DNA of 18,330 bases from Pontiellaceae bacterium (GCA_016937035.1 JAFGWS010000034.1:1-18330); one strand, 5' to 3'; positions 1 through 7,270 are shown, counted from the first letter of the stretch. Numbers and translations are program-made. Notes: a model not told the origin generated them from the letters alone.

Positions 1-1
1 A

Positions 2-646
2 TATCCGATTGGATCGCTGGTCACCGGTAAAGTCCGCAACTTTACCTCGTACGGCGCATTCGTTGAGCTCGAAGAGGGCGTTGACGGTATGATCCACGTT
101 TCCGATATGTCCTGGACCCGTAAGGTTAACCATCCGACTGAAGTCCTCAAGAAGGGCGACGAAGTGGAAACGGTTGTTCTCGAAATCGATGCCACCAACC
201 AGCGCATCAGCCTCGGCCTCAAGCAGGCTCAGGATGATCCGTGGGCCGGCATTGTTGATCGCTACCCGATCGGCGCGAAAGTAACCGGTATTGTAACGAA
301 GATCTCTTCGTTCGGTGCGTTCGTTGAAATCGAAGAAGGCATCGACGGCCTCGTGCACATCAGTCAGATTTCCGACGATCACGTTGAGCGCGTGAAAGAC
401 GTCATGAACGTTGGCGACAGCATTGAAGCCCGTGTCGTGAAGGTTGATCCGGTTGAACACCGCATCGGACTGAGCATCAAAGCCGTTAAGGTTCAAGACG
501 ACGAGTTTGAAGTTAAGGAAGATATGCTCGAAGGGCTTCAGCCCGGTGCCGAGCTGGTCGACCTCTCCTCTGCTTTCGACACGGCCTTTGGGGATTCTCT
601 CGAAGAGTGGCACCCCGGCGACAGAAGGAAGAAGGGTTCCGAGTAG
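2..646 (+). CDS. rpsA: 30S ribosomal protein S1, C-terminal part (5' end outside window)
   Basis: The reading frame is open from the first bases of the window, so the gene begins upstream and only the last 214 codons are seen. Two S1 RNA-binding repeats are visible. The first starts at the left edge and contains SYGAFVELEEGVDGMIHVS. The second contains SFGAFVEIEEGIDGLVHIS. Each ends in a RISLGLK- or RIGLSIK-type strand, the typical closing strand of an S1 OB-fold. Two near-identical repeats in tandem followed by an acidic then basic tail (ending RRKKGSE) fit ribosomal protein S1, which binds mRNA on the 30S subunit and helps translation start. RNase E/G or PNPase would not have this repeat pattern followed by such a tail. 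A clear intrinsic terminator lies 18 bp after the stop codon. Confidence 0.93.
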   Translation, partial: YPIGSLVTGKVRNFTSYGAFVELEEGVDGMIHVSDMSWTRKVNHPTEVLKKGDEVETVVLEIDATNQRISLGLKQAQDDPWAGIVDRYPIGAKVTGIVTKISSFGAFVEIEEGIDGLVHISQISDDHVERVKDVMNVGDSIEARVVKVDPVEHRIGLSIKAVKVQDDEFEVKEDMLEGLQPGAELVDLSSAFDTAFGDSLEEWHPGDRRKKGSE

Positions 647-664
647 TCGGCTCCTTCGCCACAG

Positions 665-696
665 AAAACCTGCCCGAATCTAGGGCAGGTTTTTTT
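665..696 (+). terminator. Rho-independent terminator of rpsA
   Basis: Perfect 11-bp inverted repeat (AAAACCTGCCC at 665-675, GGGCAGGTTTT at 683-693) with a 7-nt loop, running directly into a T tract that ends at 696. It lies 18 bp after the rpsA stop codon and separates rpsA from tyrS. Confidence 0.93.
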
Positions 697-732
697 GTGA
701 CTTTCCTGCGCAGCTGTGGCTAAATGCGCGTT

Positions 733-764
733 TTCTTGACAAGAAGCGGGTCACGATCGACTCT
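733..764 (+). promoter_or_regulatory. Possible tyrS promoter with palindromic -35 region
   Basis: A consensus -35 box TTGACA (736-741) lies 80 bp before the tyrS start. It is embedded in the perfect odd palindrome TTCTTGACAAGAA (733-745), which could be a small operator. The expected -10 at 759-764 (GACTCT) is poor, so the promoter call is weak. It follows the rpsA terminator, where a new transcript is expected. Confidence 0.3.
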
Positions 765-821
765 GCGCTTGAATGTGCGGAAGCGAACAACAGGTGATGG
801 AACGATGATTGGGTGCGAAAT

Positions 822-2027
822 ATGACTATGGAAGAACAACTCGATTTTCTCTCGGCGCGCGCGGTCGATTTTATCAATCGCGACGATCTGAAAAAAAAGC
901 TGGAGAAGGCGGCGGCCGAAGGGCGCGGCCTGCGCATTAAGTATGGGGCCGATCCCTCTGCACCGGATATTCACCTCGGCCACGTGGTGGGGCTGAATAA
1001 GCTGCGCGAATTTCAGGATGCCGGCCACACCGTCGTCTTTATTATCGGCGACTTTACCGGAATGATCGGCGACCCGTCGGGGAAGTCCGCCACGCGCCCG
1101 GCGTTGTCGAGAGCGCAGGTTGCGAAAAATGCGGAGAGTTACAAGGAACAGGTCTTTAAGATTCTTGATCCGGAAAAGACAGAAGTCCGCTTCAATTCCG
1201 AGTGGCTCGGCGAAATGAAGTTTGAGGATGTCATTCGTCTGACGGCTCACGTTACCGTGGCGCAACTGCTTGCCCGCGACGATTTTTCGAAGCGCTACGC
1301 CGACAACCGTCCGATTTCGCTGGTGGAATTCCTTTATCCGCTGGTGCAGGCTTATGACTCTGTGATGGTTAAAGCCGATCTGGAGCTGGGCGGAACGGAT
1401 CAGCTCTTTAATCTGCTGCTCGGGCGCGAACTGCAGAAGGTGATGGGGCAGGAGCCGCAGTGTGTGATGACGCTTCCGCTGATCGAAGGGCTCGACGGCG
1501 TGAATAAAATGAGCAAGAGCCTGAACAACTATGTCGGCGTGAACGAAACGGCGCGCGATATGTACGGCAAGCTCATGAGTGTTCCCGACGACCTGATGTG
1601 GAAATATTTTGAATACATTCTCTGCTGGCCGTCCGATAAGGTGAAAGAAATGCACGCCAAGGTTGCCTCCGGCGAGCTGCATCCGCGCATGGTAAAGGAT
1701 ATGCTCGGGCAGGCGGTCGTTACGCGCTTCATGGGTGCCGATGAGGCGATGGCGGCCTCAGAAGAATTTACGCGCATTTTTGCGCAGAAAGAACTTCCGG
1801 ACGAAATTCCGGAAGTGAAGGTTCCTGCGGAGAAGATCGGCTTATTGAACCTGATGGTGCAGGCCGGACTTGCCACGAGCAACGGCGAGGCGCGCCGGCT
1901 GGTGAAGCAGGGAGCCGTTAAGATTAATGATGAAAAAGTCAGCGATGAACGCACGCAGATTATGCCAGAAGACGGAATGATTATCCGCTCCGGCAAGCGC
2001 GGCTTCGCGAAAATTGTAATAGGATAG
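822..2027 (+). CDS. tyrS: Tyrosyl-tRNA synthetase
   Basis: Cytosolic class I aminoacyl-tRNA synthetase that charges tRNA-Tyr with tyrosine. The 401-residue product has the HIGH-type motif HLGH at residues 51-54, the stretch IIGDFTGMIGDPSGKS around 74-89, the GGTDQLFN tyrosine/ATP-site segment around 190, KMSKS at 229-233, and a C-terminal S4 RNA-binding domain from about 338. It resembles the longer TyrZ-like bacterial form, which starts with an MxxEEQLxxL helix. I chose the ATG at 822 because homologues begin near MTMEEQL. A GTG at 813 is the only longer option, since an in-frame TGA occurs at 795. The ribosome binding site is weak for either start. The stop codon TAG overlaps the first base of the intergenic hairpin upstream of yebC. 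Confidence 0.95.
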   Translation: MTMEEQLDFLSARAVDFINRDDLKKKLEKAAAEGRGLRIKYGADPSAPDIHLGHVVGLNKLREFQDAGHTVVFIIGDFTGMIGDPSGKSATRPALSRAQVAKNAESYKEQVFKILDPEKTEVRFNSEWLGEMKFEDVIRLTAHVTVAQLLARDDFSKRYADNRPISLVEFLYPLVQAYDSVMVKADLELGGTDQLFNLLLGRELQKVMGQEPQCVMTLPLIEGLDGVNKMSKSLNNYVGVNETARDMYGKLMSVPDDLMWKYFEYILCWPSDKVKEMHAKVASGELHPRMVKDMLGQAVVTRFMGADEAMAASEEFTRIFAQKELPDEIPEVKVPAEKIGLLNLMVQAGLATSNGEARRLVKQGAVKINDEKVSDERTQIMPEDGMIIRSGKRGFAKIVIG

Positions 2028-2109
2028 TACTGCGTAGTGCGTATTACGTATTGCTGGTTTGGGTACGGAATCGGCATTCGCTCAATACGCAATACGCAAT
2101 ACGCAATAC
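2027..2109. repeat. 83-bp intergenic stem-loop built from a 7-bp tandem repeat
   Basis: The right arm (2083-2109) consists of four near-complete copies of the heptamer CAATACG in tandem. The left arm (2027-2053) is its reverse complement with 3 mismatches in 27 positions. The 29-bp spacer (2054-2082) has no repeat. The left arm starts at the last base of the tyrS stop codon. The right arm ends immediately before GGAGG (2110-2114), the Shine-Dalgarno sequence of yebC. A tyrS-yebC transcript would therefore carry a 27-bp hairpin directly next to the yebC ribosome binding site. Confidence 0.9.
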
Positions 2110-2121
2110 GGAGGTTCAACG

Positions 2122-2877
2122 ATGTCAGGACATAGTAAATGGGCAAATATTAAGCATAAAAAAGGTAAAGCCGATGCCGCGCGCGGTAAGGTTTTCAGTA
2201 AGATCGCCAAGGAAATCATGGTGGCGGCACGGTCGGGCGGAAACCCGGCAGACAACATTACGCTGCGTGCACTGATCCAGAAGGCCAAGGCGGCGAATAT
2301 GCCGAACGATAATATTGACCGCGCCATCAAGAAAGGAACCGGAGAACTCGAGGGCGGACAGCTCGAAGAGGGCAGCTACGAATGCTACGCCGCCGGCGGA
2401 ATTGCGGTCGTTATTAAAGTGCTGACCGATAACAAAAACCGCTCGGCCTCCGAAGTCCGGCATGCCATGAGCAAGGCCGGAACGGAACTGGCCACCCCGG
2501 GCTCCGTCAGCCGGATGTTCCAACGCAAGGGGCAGATTTTTATCGATAAGGATAAAACCGACGAAGAAACCCTGATGGACCTTGTTTTGGAGGCCGGTGC
2601 AGAAGACCTGAAGACCGACGGCGAGCAGTTTGAGGTCATCACCGATCCCATTGATTTTTCTGCCGTTTCTGAAGCGATTTCCAATGCGGGCATTCCGATG
2701 GATGAAGAGTCGCAGGTCACGTTGATTCCGGACATGGTGACGGAAGTGAACGATGTGAGTCAGGCGCAGCAGATCATGAAATTTGTCGATGCACTTGAAG
2801 CACTTGACGACGTTCAGGATGTGTACACCAACTTTGACATTTCCGACGAAATTGCTGCACGGCTCGAGGCGGAATAA
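2122..2877 (+). CDS. yebC: YebC/PmpR family protein
   Basis: 251-residue cytosolic protein of the YebC family, described as DNA-binding transcriptional regulators and more recently as ribosome-associated factors that help translate proline-rich stretches. The family hallmark N-terminus MSGHSKWANIKHKKGKADA is intact, followed by GKVFSKIAKEI and NPADNITLRALIQKAKAANMP. The middle domain has GGIAVVIKVLTDNKNR. The length is normal for the family. The start at 2122 is fixed by GGAGG at 2110-2114, 7 bp upstream, and by the conserved MSGHSKW. The protein is acidic toward the C-terminus, as usual. def begins 5 bp after its stop, so the two are probably co-transcribed. Confidence 0.96.
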   Translation: MSGHSKWANIKHKKGKADAARGKVFSKIAKEIMVAARSGGNPADNITLRALIQKAKAANMPNDNIDRAIKKGTGELEGGQLEEGSYECYAAGGIAVVIKVLTDNKNRSASEVRHAMSKAGTELATPGSVSRMFQRKGQIFIDKDKTDEETLMDLVLEAGAEDLKTDGEQFEVITDPIDFSAVSEAISNAGIPMDEESQVTLIPDMVTEVNDVSQAQQIMKFVDALEALDDVQDVYTNFDISDEIAARLEAE

Positions 2878-2882
2878 AGACC

Positions 2883-3434
2883 ATGAGCCTTCCGATTTGT
2901 ACCTATGGAAATCCGATCCTCCGCAAAAGGGCGGAGGAGGTTGGTGAAGTAACCGATGCGCTCCGCGAGTTGGCGAAGGAGATGCTCGAGACCATGTATG
3001 CAGAGCGCGGGGTTGGACTCGCCGCTGAACAGGTCGGGCGTTCGGTGTCTCTTTTTGTGATCGATATTCCGATGGACAGCGATATGGATGAACATGAGCA
3101 GCGCGAAAATCCAGACGTTCAAATGCCGCTGGTATGCTTTAATCCAGAAATTGTCGCGCACTCAGACGATATTCAGGTCGGCCCGGAGGGCTGCCTGAGC
3201 TTTCCTGACATCTTTGCGGACGTTGAGCGCTGGTATGAGGTGGATGCAGAATACACGGATCTCGACGGAAACCGCAAAAAGGTTCACGGAAAAGGGCTGC
3301 TGGCCCGGGCCATTCAGCACGAGCTCGATCACCTGAACGGGGTGCTGCTGGTGGATCGGATGTCGCCCGTAAAAAAGGTTACGCTCGGCGGCAAGCTTAA
3401 GCGCTTGGTCAAGCAGACCAAAAAGGCACTGTAA
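2883..3434 (+). CDS. def: Peptide deformylase
   Basis: Removes the N-formyl group from nascent proteins in the cytosol, using a bound Fe2+ or Zn2+. The three signature motifs are present in order: GVGLAAEQVG at 43-52 (GxGLAAxQ), EGCLSFP at 102-108 with metal ligand Cys104, and QHELDHL at 145-151 (HExxH) with ligands His146 and His150 and catalytic Glu147. At 183 residues it has the usual length. A slightly long acidic insert occurs around residues 63-80 (PMDSDMDEHEQRENPDVQ). It starts 5 bp after yebC and shares its transcript. Its stop is 9 bp from the stop of the convergent ubiX gene, with no obvious terminator between them. Confidence 0.96.
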   Translation: MSLPICTYGNPILRKRAEEVGEVTDALRELAKEMLETMYAERGVGLAAEQVGRSVSLFVIDIPMDSDMDEHEQRENPDVQMPLVCFNPEIVAHSDDIQVGPEGCLSFPDIFADVERWYEVDAEYTDLDGNRKKVHGKGLLARAIQHELDHLNGVLLVDRMSPVKKVTLGGKLKRLVKQTKKAL

Positions 3435-3443
3435 TTTCGTCGT

Positions 3444-4004
3444 TTATCTGAGATCTTCCCACGTTTTCGGCGAGAGCTGCCCGAAGAGGGCAAGCACGTG
3501 ATCGACGTAGAACCCGAGCATTTCCGCCATGGAGACCGAATAGGGGTCGCGGCCTTTCGACATATAATACGGCGGCGATATCGGCATAATCGTTCCGCCC
3601 GCCTGTGCAACGAGCGCTGCATTCTGTGTGTTCTGCAGCGTCCACGGCGCCTCGCGAACACAGAGCACCAGCTTGCGCCCCTCCTTTAACTGACAATGCG
3701 CCGCGCGTGTGACCAGCGAGTCCGCAATGCCGGCGGCCACCTTCCCCAACGTATTGACGGAGCACGGGAGAATCACCATTCCGACCGTCGGCACCGACCC
3801 CGATGCAATCGTCGCCGTCAGATCTGCGTCCTTCCAGATTTCCGACGCCAACGCCTCCAGTTCCGCGAACGGACCGACCTCCTGCTCATACACCACGCGT
3901 CCCATTTTGCTCGCCACCAGCGTCACCGGCCACTGCGACTTTTCCATCAGCAGCTTCGTCGCCAGCGCCCCCGACGCGCCCGTCAATGCCACAACTAAAT
4001 TCAT
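3444..4004 (-). CDS. ubiX: UbiX-family flavin prenyltransferase
   Basis: 186-residue Rossmann-like flavoprotein. UbiX enzymes transfer dimethylallyl phosphate to FMN and so make the prenylated FMN needed by UbiD-type decarboxylases. In futalosine-pathway organisms the UbiX/UbiD-like pair (MqnM/MqnL) is assigned to the decarboxylation step after ring prenylation. Visible features are the N-terminal FMN-binding VALTGASGA (5-13), the central block CSVNTLGKVAAGIADSL (81-97), LVTRAAHCQLKEGR (98-111), the REAPW motif (118-122), and a C-terminal PISPPYYM. I chose the ATG at 4004 because the family begins with this strand and a GGAGAAGG ribosome binding site precedes it. A longer reading from 4061 would be translated repeat DNA. 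It is the last gene of the minus-strand menaquinone cluster. Confidence 0.9.
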   Translation of the reverse strand: MNLVVALTGASGALATKLLMEKSQWPVTLVASKMGRVVYEQEVGPFAELEALASEIWKDADLTATIASGSVPTVGMVILPCSVNTLGKVAAGIADSLVTRAAHCQLKEGRKLVLCVREAPWTLQNTQNAALVAQAGGTIMPISPPYYMSKGRDPYSVSMAEMLGFYVDHVLALFGQLSPKTWEDLR

Positions 4005-4020
4005 ATTCACACCTTCTCCA

Positions 4021-4049
4021 GCAACGAATGAATGTAAAGCAGCGAATGG
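4021..4049 (+). repeat. GCAACGAATG repeat, + orientation copy
   Basis: GCAACGAATG (4021-4030), an 8-bp spacer AATGTAAA, then AGCGAATG, a diverged second copy. The same double unit occurs on the opposite strand at 4908-4935, 4974-5001 and 6443-6470. This copy lies between ubiX and the GxxExxY gene and ends 1 bp before the latter's stop codon. It is inverted relative to the copies on the other side of that gene. Confidence 0.8.
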
Positions 4050-4050
4050 T

Positions 4051-4875
4051 TCATCGAACACCTCTTAATTGAATTTCTGAGTCGCCAATATGGACCAAAA
4101 CACCACATGGAACACTAGCCTGCTTCATATATGATTTCAGACACCAAAGATCTTCGGCAGACGTACCATCTGATGAAGCAGAAACCAAAACCATGAAATC
4201 TCCACCAATCCGAATTGCGTCTACAGCGCGCTCACCGAGGCACAAGCCCCCGAAATGAGGAGAGATTACGGGGAAGATCACTTCAACACCTTGATGCTTC
4301 AACTCGGCAAAAAGTAGTTTTCTATAGACACCCGCACTATAGCCCAATCCGTGCTCTCCAAGAATACACTCCATGACAGCAGCAACCGCCTGTCCATTGC
4401 TCAATTCCGTGCAGTCCCAATTCCCCACGGACTTGATTCTTCCAGAAACCGGAGAGAAGGGAACACGTTGAAATCGCAAACGTTCCAAACCAAAATTGAT
4501 CAATATCCCCAGCCGCTTTCCCCACCGTTTGAGATAGTTGATAATTTGAGTGATATGTTCAGGATGAAAATCAGACTTGATGTGCTTGAGTTCGAGAATG
4601 ATCAAATCATCAATAAGGAGATCCAACTCAAAATGATCAACAACCGTGCCCCTGTAAAGCAGGGTTTTCCGGTCATGGTTTACAGCTTCATGCCCTCTGG
4701 TACACAGCGCCTCGATCATCGCACGATGATAATCCCACCCGGGTCCCAACCCGTTATGCACATCCATTGCTGCCCCTATGATTGAATAGGACAAATCAGG
4801 ATAAAGCACGTCCGCATTCTGGATCTGCTTTTTCATCATACAAACATTCGTTGCTATTCCTTCATTCGTTGCCAT
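4051..4875 (-). CDS. GxxExxY-family protein with a second, degenerate domain
   Basis: The 274-residue product shows two related segments. Residues 27-138 match the GxxExxY family, a PD-(D/E)xK-nuclease-like fold: LSYSIIGAAMDVHNGLGPG, then FELDLLID with Asp85, LELKH with Glu95 and Lys97, then a conserved EHITQIINYLKRWGKRLGILINFG block. The signature after GPG is shortened (WDYHRA). Residues 164-273 repeat the layout: AAVMECILGEHGLGYSAGVYRKLLFAELKHQGVEV, AVDAIRIGGD, and a GVLVHIGD end. The ExK pair there is lost (VLVSAS). The biochemical role of the family is not established. The gene is AT-richer than its neighbours, sits inside the menaquinone cluster, and its first 12 codons are translated GCAACGAATG repeats. 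The true start may therefore be the ATGs at 4839 or 4836. Domain assignment is by recognition only. Confidence 0.8.
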   Translation of the reverse strand: MATNEGIATNVCMMKKQIQNADVLYPDLSYSIIGAAMDVHNGLGPGWDYHRAMIEALCTRGHEAVNHDRKTLLYRGTVVDHFELDLLIDDLIILELKHIKSDFHPEHITQIINYLKRWGKRLGILINFGLERLRFQRVPFSPVSGRIKSVGNWDCTELSNGQAVAAVMECILGEHGLGYSAGVYRKLLFAELKHQGVEVIFPVISPHFGGLCLGERAVDAIRIGGDFMVLVSASSDGTSAEDLWCLKSYMKQASVPCGVLVHIGDSEIQLRGVR

Positions 4876-5001
4876 CCATTGCGCTCACATCCACTCCAGA
4901 GCAGCATCATTCGTTGCTTTACATCCATTCGTTGCTGCCCCATCCATCACACTCATGTCCAGCCTCAGAGTAGTATTCGCTGCTTTACATCCATTCGTTG
5001 C
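4844..5001 (-). repeat. Cluster of GCAACGAATG repeats upstream of the GxxExxY gene
   Basis: Read on the minus strand, the decamer GCAACGAATG or a one-base variant occurs six times. Two copies lie in the first codons of the GxxExxY gene (about 4849-4874). Two double units occupy 4908-4935 (perfect decamers, 8-bp spacer GATGTAAA) and 4974-5001 (one mismatch). Related words such as TGGATG fill the space between. The period within a double unit is 18 bp. Apart from the repeats I see no gene between 4876 and 5044. Confidence 0.8.
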
Positions 5002-5044
5002 CATCCGCCACTCTAGAATCCGCCCCCTATTGCTCTATTTGTTG

Positions 5045-6403
5045 TCATCCTCCCAACAAAACCACCAGCGCGCCGGCGATTCCGGCGATGGCGGAGATCG
5101 GGAAAAACCTGACCTGCACCGAGATCCGCTGCACGTAGGCGGCAACAAATGCCGCACCCGAGATTACCAGCGCCGCGAGCGCGGCCGCGCCGCCGGCCCG
5201 GCTCCAGAGCAGCACCAGCGCCGCCAGCGCAACTGCGTGCGTGATCGCTGCGGTGATCTGCGCGCCCTGCGGGCCCAGCGCCGCCGGAATACTGCGGACG
5301 CCGTCCGTGCGGTCAAAATCAATGTCGAGCAGGGCATAAATGATATCAAACCCGCTCATCCAGAAAAACGTAAAGAGCGCGAGCAGCCCGACCTCCGGAG
5401 AAAAATTCAGTCCGTTTGTAACAGCTACAAAAGCGCCCAGCGGAGCCAGCGCCAGACAAAATCCAATGCCGTAATGACAGAGCGGCGTAAAACGCTTGAG
5501 TAAGGAGTAGAGCGAAAGCGGGATGAGCGGTACCAGCGACAGTTTAATCACCGAGCTCCCCAGCAGTGCACACCCCGCAAAATAGAGCACTACACCCACC
5601 AGCGCCACCGCAATCCCCTGCCCCAACGACAGCTTCCCCGACGGCAGCTCTCGATTTTTTGTGCGCGGATTCCGCGCATCGATGTTACGATCCAGAATAC
5701 GGTTCATCGCCATCCCGAACGTTCGCGCCCCCAGCCCGACCAACGCGATTAAAAGGAGCGTTCGAGCCGACGGCATTCCGCCCGCGCCGAGCCATGCGCC
5801 GGCGAACAGCAACGGCAAACTGAAAATGGTGTGCTCCACCTTGGTGAACGAATGGAGTTTTTTTATCGTAGACGAAAGATTGCTTCTATCTACGATCTCT
5901 CGAATCGCCTCAGCAACCGATTCCGACACCCCGTCAATGTGCGTTCGAATATCGGCCTTGCCGTTATGATCTCCAAAATCCGTAACGCCCTTAATCATCA
6001 AAGAACGCACGCCACGCGCCTTACAGACCTCCGCCACCGCATAACCTTCCATATCGACCAGATCCGCATGCGCCGAAAGCGACGCCTTCCGCTCCGGCTG
6101 AAAAACCGGGTTTCCCACCGAAACCAACCGTAGTCCGTCCTCCTTCAGCGCGATCCTATTCCCCTCTTCAGAAACAACGGTTGCAACTTGATGAACGGTC
6201 CCACGCTCCAGCGAATCACTCAGCGCCCCGCAAACCCCCGCATTAATCACGAAGGAGCAGCCGTGCTCCTGAATGAGCTTTTCGGTGGCCGCGCGCGCCG
6301 CCTCTAAGCCCATCCCGGAGATCACCGTCACGGTTCCGTCCGGCTCTCCCCTATCGAGAAACGGTTTCGCCTCCATCTCTGTCGCAAATAAAATTCCAAC
6401 CAT
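5045..6403 (-). CDS. Futalosine-hydrolase-like nucleosidase fused to UbiA-type prenyltransferase (MqnB-MqnP)
   Basis: One 452-residue reading frame joins two enzymes. Residues 1 to about 172 are a nucleoside phosphorylase/nucleosidase domain like MqnB or MTA/SAH nucleosidase: Glu9 in ATEMEAKPF, NAGVCGAL (54-61), DMEGYAVAEVC (117-127) with Glu119, and GVTDFGD (139-145) with the likely catalytic Asp142. Residues 176-452 are an integral-membrane UbiA prenyltransferase. The first Asp-rich motif NRILDRNID (234-242) is followed by NPRTKNRELPSG (245-256), and the second has Asp360, Asp362 and Asp364 before GVRSIP. There are about eight hydrophobic helices. MqnB releases dehypoxanthine futalosine, and MqnP prenylates the naphthoate ring. 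AAAAGGAT precedes the ATG. mqnD lies 66 bp upstream. Each half has close to full family length with almost no linker, so the fusion looks genuine. Exact nucleosidase specificity is inferred from context. Confidence 0.85.
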   Translation of the reverse strand: MVGILFATEMEAKPFLDRGEPDGTVTVISGMGLEAARAATEKLIQEHGCSFVINAGVCGALSDSLERGTVHQVATVVSEEGNRIALKEDGLRLVSVGNPVFQPERKASLSAHADLVDMEGYAVAEVCKARGVRSLMIKGVTDFGDHNGKADIRTHIDGVSESVAEAIREIVDRSNLSSTIKKLHSFTKVEHTIFSLPLLFAGAWLGAGGMPSARTLLLIALVGLGARTFGMAMNRILDRNIDARNPRTKNRELPSGKLSLGQGIAVALVGVVLYFAGCALLGSSVIKLSLVPLIPLSLYSLLKRFTPLCHYGIGFCLALAPLGAFVAVTNGLNFSPEVGLLALFTFFWMSGFDIIYALLDIDFDRTDGVRSIPAALGPQGAQITAAITHAVALAALVLLWSRAGGAAALAALVISGAAFVAAYVQRISVQVRFFPISAIAGIAGALVVLLGG

Positions 6404-6421
6404 CTAAATGATCCTTTTTAC

Positions 6422-6470
6422 CAACAACGAATCATGATCGTCCATTCGTTGCTTTACATTCATTCGTTGC
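6422..6470 (-). repeat. GCAACGAATG double repeat between mqnD and the mqnB-mqnP fusion
   Basis: On the minus strand two perfect GCAACGAATG decamers (6461-6470 and 6443-6452) are separated by 8 bp. A short opposite-strand copy CAACGAAT at 6424-6431 can pair with them as a small hairpin. The first base of the mqnD stop codon (6470) lies in the repeat. It has the same family and spacing as the copies around the GxxExxY gene. Confidence 0.8.
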
Positions 6471-7270
6471 TAAACAATCCCCGCGCCTTTCGCCATTTTC
6501 TGCAGCACCTCAACCGCCTTGCGGCCCTCGTCGCCGAGATCGAGCGTAAAGTCGTTCACATAGGTTTTGATGTGCTTGTCAATTACGTCGTCGTCGAGCT
6601 CCTGCGCATACCGCTTAACATATTCCCGGACCGATGCAGGATCATCGAACGCCGCTTGTATCGATCGCTTCAGTCGACGGTCCAGCTCCGCAATGCGGGT
6701 GGCTCCGAGACTCTTTTTTGCGGCGATACAGCCCAGCGGGATGGGTTGTCCGGTGGTCGATTCCCACCAGTCGCCTAAATCGACCAAACAGTCAAAACCG
6801 CGCTGCTGATAAACAAACCGCCCCTCGTGAATAATGACGCCGGCGTCCGCCTTCCCCAACGCCACGGCATCCATAATTTCGTCAAACGGCATAAAGATGC
6901 GGGTTTGAATTTCCGGGCGCCAAAGCCTCAGCAGCAGGTGCGCGGTCGTATATTCGCCCGGCACCGCAACGGAGCCGACAAGGTGTCGGCGGTACGACGC
7001 ATTGCCGGCATCGTGCCGGCAAATCACCAGCGGACCACAGCCGCGCCCCAGCGCCGCGCCGGTACTCAGCAGTTCATACGAATCCTGCACCAGCAGCCAA
7101 GCGTGAAAGGAAAGCTTGGTGACATCAAACCGCCCTTCAAACGCCCACCGATTCAGTGTTTCCACATCGTGCAGGTGCGTTTCTACATCGTCCGACTGCG
7201 CCAGATGACCAAAGGAAAACGTATCGTTAGGGCAGGTGGAATAGGCAATGGAAACCGGCGGCGAATGCAT
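6470..7270 (-). CDS. mqnD: 1,4-dihydroxy-6-naphthoate synthase
   Basis: MqnD converts cyclic dehypoxanthine futalosine to 1,4-dihydroxy-6-naphthoate, the ring precursor of menaquinone in the futalosine pathway. It is a soluble protein with a periplasmic-binding-protein-like fold. The 266-residue product begins with the hallmark YSTCPNDTFSFG (10-21), has VTKLSFHAW (50-58), a GCGPLVICR segment (78-85), PGEYTTAHLLL (104-114), and the AGVIIHEGRF block (143-152) with the likely catalytic His148. I chose the ATG at 7270 because homologues start just before this strand and GAGG lies 6 bp upstream. A frame running 14 codons further upstream lacks both supports. The downstream fusion gene supplies the steps on either side. 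Confidence 0.92.
   Translation of the reverse strand: MHSPPVSIAYSTCPNDTFSFGHLAQSDDVETHLHDVETLNRWAFEGRFDVTKLSFHAWLLVQDSYELLSTGAALGRGCGPLVICRHDAGNASYRRHLVGSVAVPGEYTTAHLLLRLWRPEIQTRIFMPFDEIMDAVALGKADAGVIIHEGRFVYQQRGFDCLVDLGDWWESTTGQPIPLGCIAAKKSLGATRIAELDRRLKRSIQAAFDDPASVREYVKRYAQELDDDVIDKHIKTYVNDFTLDLGDEGRKAVEVLQKMAKGAGIV

Noticed and set aside
1529..2146. Long minus-strand open frames across tyrS and yebC (also 720-1682)
   Set aside because: Shadows of strongly recognised plus-strand genes. Translations have no family features.
4844..5001. CRISPR array
   Set aside because: The repeated word is only 10 bp with 8-bp or irregular spacing, and the intervening sequences are themselves related, unlike CRISPR repeats and unique spacers. 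No cas genes.
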